Source of the DNA: Planctomycetota bacterium
GTDB taxonomy: Bacteria > Planctomycetota > Phycisphaerae > UBA1845
Length of the DNA stretch: 64,000 nucleotides
NCBI GenBank assembly: GCA_024276605.1
Contig: JAJRWX010000039.1
Location: 62,001-126,000, forward strand
Direction of reading: 5' to 3'
The notes beneath the pieces were generated by a model. The model searched no databases. It was not told where the DNA came from and worked only from the letters and a program-made list of their open reading frames with translations. A program made the position numbers and the translations under genes. This document shows positions 55,075 through 62,282 of this stretch, one piece after another (positions within the stretch are counted from its first letter, which is position 1; every line of letters begins with the position of its first letter).

Positions 55075-56826
55075 ATGCCGATGGCGATTGTCGCTAAATC
55101 TCAAGATCGAACCGTTACGGTGTTTGAAATAGCACCTGATTCACAAAAGGTGTTAGGGCGTAGTGCGCATGCGGATTATCGATTCACAGATGAAAATTAC
55201 CTGTCACGCGAGCATGCGATGATTGCAGTTACTACGGACACACTACGCATTGAGAGATTACAATCAGCCAAGAACCCTATTTTTTTCCAAGGTAAAGCGG
55301 TTGATTGTTTTGACTTATCGCCGGGACAATTTTTTGTCATTGGCGATACGGAATTTCACTTCATGGCTGCGAATCAGCAGTCTCTCGAAAAGTCGGCTAC
55401 TAAAGGAGCGCCAGCTGCATTTTTTCATATGACGAAAGAGGAGGTTGGCGATAGGGGCAGCGCAAAAGATCGATTGAGACTACTTGACCTCATGGAGCTT
55501 CCCGAAGTTTTGCGATCCAAGAGTCGTATGGAATTTTATGTTTATGCCTGCGGCGTATTGCGGATGGCGGCTAATGCCAGTTGGGTGCGCGTATTAACGA
55601 TTAGTGACTCGGATTATGACCTACTGGCTGAGGATGCAGAAATAGATATAGAGCAAGATAGACCAATGAGCGATTCGTTGGTGAAAGCTGCGGTAGATGA
55701 GCCGTTGAAACCTATTGTCTATTCATGGAATCAAGAGGAAATACTCACGTCAGAAGCAACCAAGCACGATGAGATCGATTGGGCGATTAGCTGTGCCATG
55801 TCTGTGCCGGGTGAAGATTCCATCTTGTTTTATTTGGCAGGGACGCACGAAGGAAAATCCACTCAGGATCAATCCAGCGAAGTGCAGGAATTTTTGCGCA
55901 ATACGGGAAGGTTGGTTGGGCTTGTGGCGGATTCGCTCTCACGGGCCATGTCTTTGCAGAAGATGGAGACCTGGGAAAATCGATTGGAACGGTTTTTTCC
56001 AAAGAAAATAGCGGCGCAGATTCTCGGTGACAATGCGGAGGAGGCGCTAGCGCCGAAAATTGCGGAAGCTACGGTGATGTTTTTTGATATTCGGGGCTTC
56101 TCTCGAATGGCTGAAGAGAATCTTCATGATATTCTCAAGCATCAAGGCGCCTTGCGTCGTGTGATGACGGCTATGACGCAATGCGTTTTTGACGAAGAGG
56201 GTGTGGTACTGCGATACATGGGTGATGGCATATTGGCTGTTTGGAATGTTCCCTTTCCATTGGAGAATCACGTGCAACGCGCTTGTATGGCAGCACTGGC
56301 TATGACCGATAGTATGGGTGAAGTGAGCGAGGGTTGGAAAAGTGGTATTGGCATTGGCGTGGGTGATGTTGTTGCAGGTTCACTAGGCTCGGAGCAGGTG
56401 TATGCGTTTGATATAGTGGGCGCTATAGCCAATCAAGCCGCTCGGGTGGAAGGGACGACGAAGATCGTCGGCGTTCCTATTTTAGTGACTGATGAAGTTG
56501 TGAAACGATTATCAACTGATCAGTTGATTGCACGACGTGTGGCGCGCGTATTGCCCGTCGGTATGGATACCGAAATGGCCGTGCATACAATTCATCGTAT
56601 ACCGGATAATGAACAGGATCATCAGGCGTTGAAGGATCGTCTAGCGATTCATGCCGAAGGATTGTCCGCCTTTGAAGAGGGGAATTGGCAGAAAGCGTTT
56701 GATGTGTTGTTGCCTATTGTGCAAATCGATCCAGCGTCTAAATGGGTGTTTGGCCTTGCGCATGTGTATCAGGGTAATGCACCGCGTGAGTGGCGCGGTG
56801 TGGTTGAGTTATCGAGCAAGGGATAG
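55075..56826 (+). CDS. FHA-class III nucleotide cyclase
   Basis: A 583-residue signalling enzyme. The FHA domain at about 5-100 has LGRS and SREHAMI. A GAF-like middle region (about 140-290) follows, then a class III cyclase domain at about 305-480, with metal aspartates D338 (FFDIRGFS) and D384 (YMGDGILAVW) and the transition-state pair N453 and R457 (ANQAAR). The two purine-selecting residues seem changed: the usual Lys is Arg380 and the usual Asp is Ala450. The product may be cAMP or cGMP. A TPR-like segment ends the protein. It lies between multihaem genes and is the plausible source of the ligand for the neighbouring CNB proteins. Confidence 0.9.
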   Translation: MPMAIVAKSQDRTVTVFEIAPDSQKVLGRSAHADYRFTDENYLSREHAMIAVTTDTLRIERLQSAKNPIFFQGKAVDCFDLSPGQFFVIGDTEFHFMAANQQSLEKSATKGAPAAFFHMTKEEVGDRGSAKDRLRLLDLMELPEVLRSKSRMEFYVYACGVLRMAANASWVRVLTISDSDYDLLAEDAEIDIEQDRPMSDSLVKAAVDEPLKPIVYSWNQEEILTSEATKHDEIDWAISCAMSVPGEDSILFYLAGTHEGKSTQDQSSEVQEFLRNTGRLVGLVADSLSRAMSLQKMETWENRLERFFPKKIAAQILGDNAEEALAPKIAEATVMFFDIRGFSRMAEENLHDILKHQGALRRVMTAMTQCVFDEEGVVLRYMGDGILAVWNVPFPLENHVQRACMAALAMTDSMGEVSEGWKSGIGIGVGDVVAGSLGSEQVYAFDIVGAIANQAARVEGTTKIVGVPILVTDEVVKRLSTDQLIARRVARVLPVGMDTEMAVHTIHRIPDNEQDHQALKDRLAIHAEGLSAFEEGNWQKAFDVLLPIVQIDPASKWVFGLAHVYQGNAPREWRGVVELSSKG

Positions 56827-56831
56827 TGCGT

Positions 56832-58325
56832 GTGAGTAAGATCATTCAGATTAAATGTAATCACCATGGCTATAATGGCGTTCGCGGTTCGGTTTTTACG
56901 ACTGCGATAGTTTGTAGTCTGGTAGTTTCCTCTTCGGTGTTCTCGCAAGACGGAGGGATGTATCAAACACCATCAACTTACCGTCGCCAATTTGATTCAA
57001 AACTAGTAAACTTTATATCGCGTGGTCATGTCAATTGCGCTACCAAGTGTCATTCCGGAGGCAAGCGCAATGAAGGTGAGCAATATGCCGCCAATGAATG
57101 GGAAAAATGGTATCAAGACGGGAAAGGCCCACACTATCGCGCCCACATGCAGCTGATGGAGGATCCTCGTTCAGACGTCATGGCTAAGCTATTGTACGGG
57201 GAGGATGCTAAGGCGATTGAGCGGAATGAATGTCTATCGTGTCATGCGTTATTTCCGGAAAAAGAACGAAGAGATACACGATTTGTTACGCCTGATGGTG
57301 TGAGTTGTGAATCCTGTCATGGGTATGGCAGAGAGCGTGAACGTAATGGATGGGCTGATATTCACCAGGATCGAGCCGCATTTTTTGGTAAATACTCTAC
57401 ACAACAACGTACCGAAATGGGATTTTATGATTTACGCGATTTAGCTCGTCGTGCGGAGCGTTGTATGTCTTGTCATGTGGGAACCGAGAGTCAGCGGGTC
57501 ACGCATGATATGATGGCTGCCGGACATCCGCCTTTGATGTTCGAGATGGATTATTACTCAGGCGGTGTGCCCAAACATTGGCCCGAAAAAAATTCCTATC
57601 TATCAGAGGATGAGGGTGATTGGTTTCACGTGCGCAATTGGGCGACGGGTCAGGCTGTGGCGCTGCGAGAGTCTTTGCATCGGTTAATCGAATGGTCTGC
57701 CGGGAAGGGTAAGATGGATTTCGCATTTTTGGATTGCTACGCCTGTCATCACAATATAGACCAAAAAACCAAGCAATTGAACTGGCGACAAAAACGAGGG
57801 TTCATTGGCGCACGCGGTGAACCCACTTGGGATGAGGTCAATTGGTCGATGTGTCGTTCGCTGATACGACTTTATCTGCCGAATGAATTTGAAGCCGCTC
57901 AGATTAACGCCTCTCGCTTACTACAATCACTGTCTTTATCTAATATGGATCGCGCAACCGTCGCTCAGGCGACTGCTTCCCTAAGCAAAACGGCTGAGAG
58001 ACTGGTTAGGAAAGTGGCTGTGAATAAATTTGATAGAAAACAATCGCTGGCTGTGTTGCAAGCACTGGTTGATGATCGAGATTATATTACATCCCGTGGT
58101 TTTAGCGCAGCCAACCAGGCCGTCTTTGCGGTAAATGTATTATATACTGCCGTTTTTCCAAAAACAAAGGCCACCCCGCAGGCTAACGCTGCAACGTCTG
58201 CTATTGTATTGCGTATGAACCAATTGGTAAGCGACGATAATGATATTCCGCTGCCTGAATTCTACGACGCCGGAAAAATGGCAGCGCTAATGGCCGAGTT
58301 GCGGGCGACGCTGCCAGGAATGTGA
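56832..58325 (+). CDS. c554-like multihaem cytochrome c
   Basis: About 497 residues with a signal segment (FTTAIVCSLVVSSSVFSQ). Four canonical haem-c sites (CLSCH, CESCH, CMSCH, CYACH) are joined by one unusual CATKCH site near the N-terminus, which is CxxxCH rather than CxxCH. The layout of the first five sites resembles cytochrome c554-type proteins. The C-terminal 170 residues are helical and have no haem. The GTG at 56832 has AAGGG nine bases upstream; a GTG at 56826 overlaps the cyclase stop. It is probably periplasmic and part of the same redox unit. Confidence 0.88.
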   Translation: MSKIIQIKCNHHGYNGVRGSVFTTAIVCSLVVSSSVFSQDGGMYQTPSTYRRQFDSKLVNFISRGHVNCATKCHSGGKRNEGEQYAANEWEKWYQDGKGPHYRAHMQLMEDPRSDVMAKLLYGEDAKAIERNECLSCHALFPEKERRDTRFVTPDGVSCESCHGYGRERERNGWADIHQDRAAFFGKYSTQQRTEMGFYDLRDLARRAERCMSCHVGTESQRVTHDMMAAGHPPLMFEMDYYSGGVPKHWPEKNSYLSEDEGDWFHVRNWATGQAVALRESLHRLIEWSAGKGKMDFAFLDCYACHHNIDQKTKQLNWRQKRGFIGARGEPTWDEVNWSMCRSLIRLYLPNEFEAAQINASRLLQSLSLSNMDRATVAQATASLSKTAERLVRKVAVNKFDRKQSLAVLQALVDDRDYITSRGFSAANQAVFAVNVLYTAVFPKTKATPQANAATSAIVLRMNQLVSDDNDIPLPEFYDAGKMAALMAELRATLPGM

Positions 58326-58380
58326 TGCGCATTCGTTATTCTACAATAGGCTACGACTCGCAGGTTCTGATTTTTCGCTT

Positions 58381-60018
58381 ATGACTTCTACCAAACCAAC
58401 ACGAGTTATTATTCTTGGCGGCGGCTTCGCCGGCATCTCAATGGCCAGGGAGCTTGGTAGAAAATCTAAACACGACTCTTCAATAGAAATACACCTAATA
58501 AGCACGGAGAATTACTTCGTATTTCAACCATTGTTGCCAGAGGTGGTTGCGTGCGGTTTGGAGCCAAGTCATATAATCAATCCCATTCGCATGTTATGTC
58601 CCCATGTTCATATTCATTGCGCGAGTGTGCTTGGAATCGACTTTCAGCATCAAACCGTATCGCTTGAAGGCCAGGATGCAAGACGCATATTTTCACTGCC
58701 CTTCGACCATCTTATGATTGGTCTTGGCCTGGCTATGGATTTATCATGTATGCCGGGTATGAGTGAGCACTCTTTACCCATCAAAACTTTAGGCGATGCC
58801 TTTCATCTGCGTAATCATGTGCTGAGTAAGTTAGAGCAAGCGGATTTGGAAGAAGATGAGCAGGCTCGCCGAAGTGCATTAACATTTGTGGCTGTCGGCG
58901 GTGGATTTAGCGGCGTGGAAACCATCGCTGAAATCAACGATATGATTAAGTCCGTGTTGAGATATTATCCACGGGCGCGTGCTTGCGGCGCACGTGTTGT
59001 GCTTATCCATTCGCGCGATCGTATTTTGAACGAATTGGGCGATAAGTTGGCCCATTTTGCCGAGCGCAAAATGCGTGGTCGTGGTGTGGAGATTATGCTT
59101 GAGGTCCGGGTGAAAGAAGCTACGCCGGCGGGTGTTGTGTTGAACAACGGTGAGATGATTCAGGCTGATACCGTGATTTGTTCGATCGGTAATGCACCAC
59201 ATCCATTGATCGCGCAATCGACATTACCACAAGAACGTGGGCGCATTCTTGTCGACGAATATTTGCGGGTGAAAGATCATGCCAATATATGGGCATTGGG
59301 AGATAATGCGTTAGTACCGGATGTTTCCAGCGGGGGTTATTGCCCGCCAACGGCGCAATACGCTATGCGTCAAGGTAAGGTTTGTGCGCGTAATATACTT
59401 GCCACCATTCGTAATCAACCAATCAAACAATTTTCATTTGGCGGCATGGGGCAATTGGCTGTGGTAGGGCATCGTTGCGGCGTAGCGCAGGTGATGGGAC
59501 TAAAACTGAGTGGTTTGTTAGCTTGGTTTTTGTGGCGATCTGTATATTTGATGAAGCTTCCCGGGCTTCGCTGCAAAATTCGCGTGGGCATAGATTGGGC
59601 ACTGGATCTATTTTTTCCAAGAGACATAGCCATGATTAAAGTCGATCGGACCACGCAATTGCAACGCGCCCATTTCCGAGAAGGTGAACTGATTATTAAA
59701 CAAGGGGAAATTGGAGATAAATTTTATATCATTGAATCCGGCAAGGTTGAGGTGCTGCGAGAAGAATCTAACGGTTCACGACAGTTACTCGCAACATTAG
59801 GCGCGGGTGATTCGTTCGGCGAGATTGCTTTATTGAAAAAGACTCGGCGGACAGCTACGGTGCGCAGTCTTGAACCGGTAGATGTGGTGATGTTTGCACG
59901 AAAGGACTTTCAACAACTGGCAGGTAGTTTCCGTGCGTTTCGTGACCGAGTGTTGGTAGACCTTGATGATCGAGAAAATTCATCAGTGGCTAGTGTGTCT
60001 TCGAATGAATCTGTTTAA
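58381..60018 (+). CDS. type II NADH dehydrogenase with C-terminal cyclic-nucleotide-binding domain
   Basis: Single-subunit flavoprotein of 545 residues that passes electrons from NADH to quinone without proton pumping. The FAD motif GGGFAG is at residues 13-18 and the NAD motif GGGFSG at 173-178. The quinone-site-like AQYAMRQGK is near 325, and an amphipathic membrane region follows (LLAWFLWRSVYLMKLPG). Fused after it (about 425-530) is a CNB domain with an intact cassette FGEIALLKKTRRTAT. NDH-2 with a CNB tail is uncommon and implies direct control by cAMP or cGMP. It lies 55 bases after the c554-like gene. Confidence 0.93.
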   Translation: MTSTKPTRVIILGGGFAGISMARELGRKSKHDSSIEIHLISTENYFVFQPLLPEVVACGLEPSHIINPIRMLCPHVHIHCASVLGIDFQHQTVSLEGQDARRIFSLPFDHLMIGLGLAMDLSCMPGMSEHSLPIKTLGDAFHLRNHVLSKLEQADLEEDEQARRSALTFVAVGGGFSGVETIAEINDMIKSVLRYYPRARACGARVVLIHSRDRILNELGDKLAHFAERKMRGRGVEIMLEVRVKEATPAGVVLNNGEMIQADTVICSIGNAPHPLIAQSTLPQERGRILVDEYLRVKDHANIWALGDNALVPDVSSGGYCPPTAQYAMRQGKVCARNILATIRNQPIKQFSFGGMGQLAVVGHRCGVAQVMGLKLSGLLAWFLWRSVYLMKLPGLRCKIRVGIDWALDLFFPRDIAMIKVDRTTQLQRAHFREGELIIKQGEIGDKFYIIESGKVEVLREESNGSRQLLATLGAGDSFGEIALLKKTRRTATVRSLEPVDVVMFARKDFQQLAGSFRAFRDRVLVDLDDRENSSVASVSSNESV

Positions 60019-60073
60019 TGTGGTATAAGCGTGTGGACATGGATATGTTTATTTCACGGCTTGAGGTGTCTAT

Positions 60074-60958
60074 ATGTTGACGCTGACATTTCTTGGTGTA
60101 GGCTCAGCATTTGCCAAGCGTAATCACCAGTCCAACGTACTTCTGGAGGTCTGGTCGCAGCCACCTGGAGAGGCGCTGGCACCGCAGGAAACGCTGCTAA
60201 TTGATTTTGGAACGACCGGCCCTCGCGCTTTGTACATGCTGAAGTCATTGTCGACCTATGCGTACTTGGATGTAGAAGGGCAAACGAACTACCGTGCTAT
60301 TGATCGCGTGTTTGTCACGCATCTGCATGCAGACCATATCGGCGGCCTGGAAGAACTTGCCTTGTTGTGTCATTACAAATACGCCGATGTTGACACTGGT
60401 AAGCCGTATCGTCCGGAGTTAATCAGTTCTGCTGAGATTTTGAAAAACTTATGGACGCATTCGCTCGAAGGTGGCATGGGCGCACAAGTAGGTCGGACTG
60501 CGAAATTGGAAGACTATTTTCAACCTGCGTCCGTACCGGTAGATGGTCAAACTGTTGCCTTTACAATGGGCCGGCGATACGAGTTTCGTATATTCCCCAC
60601 GGATCATATTCAAATACAGACACGTTATGATTGGCCTAGTTGCGGCTTGACCGTAACTGATGTGCATACGGGTCGTTCTATCATGTATTCCGGGGATACG
60701 CGTTTTGATCCCGATGGGTTAAAGTCGTTTATGCAAGAGGCCCACATCATATTCCACGATTGCCAATTGGCTAAGACGCCGGTGAAGGTGCATGCACGCA
60801 TCGACGAATTGCGTTCACTTAACGAGTCTATTCGTAAGAAAATATTTCTTTATCATTACGAAGATGTGTGGGATTTACCCACATTCCAATGTATCGATGA
60901 GGAGTTTGCCGGTTTAGCCATGCCGCATCACCGTTATGTTTTGTTCGATGATGGTTAA
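60074..60958 (+). CDS. MBL-fold metallo-hydrolase
   Basis: A 294-residue metallo-beta-lactamase-fold protein. The zinc motif is THLHADHIGG near residue 80, with further ligand-type residues in YSGDTRFD near 203 (Asp) and FHDCQL near 228. It resembles RNase Z-like and phosphodiesterase branches of the family. Since the cyclase and three CNB domains are nearby, a cyclic-nucleotide phosphodiesterase is one possibility; ribonuclease or thioesterase roles are equally possible from the motifs. It overlaps the upstream frame of the malic enzyme but ends 28 bases before that gene's likely start. Confidence 0.85.
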   Translation: MLTLTFLGVGSAFAKRNHQSNVLLEVWSQPPGEALAPQETLLIDFGTTGPRALYMLKSLSTYAYLDVEGQTNYRAIDRVFVTHLHADHIGGLEELALLCHYKYADVDTGKPYRPELISSAEILKNLWTHSLEGGMGAQVGRTAKLEDYFQPASVPVDGQTVAFTMGRRYEFRIFPTDHIQIQTRYDWPSCGLTVTDVHTGRSIMYSGDTRFDPDGLKSFMQEAHIIFHDCQLAKTPVKVHARIDELRSLNESIRKKIFLYHYEDVWDLPTFQCIDEEFAGLAMPHHRYVLFDDG

Positions 60959-60986
60959 TGACAAGAGCATTTTACAAGGGGTCGAA

Positions 60987-62162
60987 ATGACAGATTACTA
61001 CAAGCCCGCGATTGAATCTCACCGTAAAACCAAGGGCAAGTTTGCGGTCACATCTCTCATGGCTTTGGAAACGCAAGAAGATTTGTCTATAGCTTATACC
61101 CCAGGTGTGGCAGGGCCTTGTCATGAGATAGCAGATGCACCGGGTGAGAGTTATGCGCTAACCATGAAGGGTAGGTCTGTAGCTGTGCTTTCAGATGGCA
61201 CCGCTGTTCTGGGGCTTGGTAACATTGGACCTGCTGCGGCTCTTCCTGTGATTGAAGGCAAAGCGGTTCTGTTTAAGGCATTTGCTGATATAGATGCTGT
61301 ACCCATTTGCGTTGATATAGATAGTGATGAAGCTTTGATTGCCGTCGGACGTGCAATTGCACCTACGTTTGGCGGAATCAATTTGGAAGACATCGCTGCG
61401 CCAAGATGTTTTGTTGTAGAAAATGCGTTGCAGGACATTGGGATACCCGTATTTCATGACGATCAACACGGGACAGCCATTGTGCTGCTTGCTGCATTGA
61501 AAAATGCTTCCCGTGTAGTGGGTAAGTCGTTAACCGATATGACGATTGTCATTAGCGGCGCTGGAGCGGCAGGGACGGCCATTGCCAAGATTTTGCGGTG
61601 TATCAATTTCGATACCGATGTTTGCATGAGCGTTCGTGAAGTTTTGGTATGCGATTCTAAGGGGCTTGTCTCACCAGATAGGGATAACTTATCCTCTGCC
61701 AAGAAGGAAATACTTGGATATTCGAATCGCACAGGTCGTAGCGGTACGCTCCAAGACGCGCTGGCGGGGGCTGATGCTTTTATTGGCGTATCCCGTGGTG
61801 GTTTGCTCTGTGCAGATGATATACGTCGCATGGCTGACGATCCGATTATTTTGGCCATGGCCAACCCGGAACCGGAGATCATGCCGGATGAAGCGAAACG
61901 CGGCGGCGCTGCCGTCGTCGGTACGGGACGCAGTGATTTCCCCAACCAAGTCAACAATGTGTTGGCTTTTCCGGGCATCTTTCGAGGGGCGCTTGATGCG
62001 CATGCCGTATCCATCACACAAAAAATGAAGATGGCCGCAGTTAACGCGCTAGCCGAGTCGGTGTCTCAACCGACGGCAGATCGTATTCTTCCTGACCCGC
62101 TTGACAAAACCGTGGCACCGAAAGTCGCCCAGGCCGTCCAACGAGCATATGATGGTGGATAG
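60987..62162 (+). CDS. malic enzyme (oxaloacetate-decarboxylating malate dehydrogenase)
   Basis: Short, bacterial form of malic enzyme, 391 residues, converting malate to pyruvate, CO2 and NAD(P)H. The catalytic tyrosine is in YTPGVAGPC near residue 38, the catalytic lysine region is EGKAVLFKAFADIDAVP near 90, and the metal-binding acidic residues are in FHDDQHGTA near 160. The nucleotide-binding fold has ISGAGAAGTAIAKI near 190. AAGGGG five bases upstream fixes the ATG at 60987; an earlier in-frame ATG at 60936 overlaps the MBL gene. The enzyme lacks the phosphotransacetylase tail of larger MaeB proteins. It could supply reductant for the neighbouring NADH dehydrogenase. Confidence 0.93.
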   Translation: MTDYYKPAIESHRKTKGKFAVTSLMALETQEDLSIAYTPGVAGPCHEIADAPGESYALTMKGRSVAVLSDGTAVLGLGNIGPAAALPVIEGKAVLFKAFADIDAVPICVDIDSDEALIAVGRAIAPTFGGINLEDIAAPRCFVVENALQDIGIPVFHDDQHGTAIVLLAALKNASRVVGKSLTDMTIVISGAGAAGTAIAKILRCINFDTDVCMSVREVLVCDSKGLVSPDRDNLSSAKKEILGYSNRTGRSGTLQDALAGADAFIGVSRGGLLCADDIRRMADDPIILAMANPEPEIMPDEAKRGGAAVVGTGRSDFPNQVNNVLAFPGIFRGALDAHAVSITQKMKMAAVNALAESVSQPTADRILPDPLDKTVAPKVAQAVQRAYDGG

Positions 62163-62282
62163 GTATGTATAGTATTTTCTTACGGATGATGTCATGAACT
62201 GTTTCGATCGTTTTCTATTTATCCATGAAACTAAGGGGGATCACGACGACACATATAAGGTGCGTGTAAGTGAGGTAGCATG

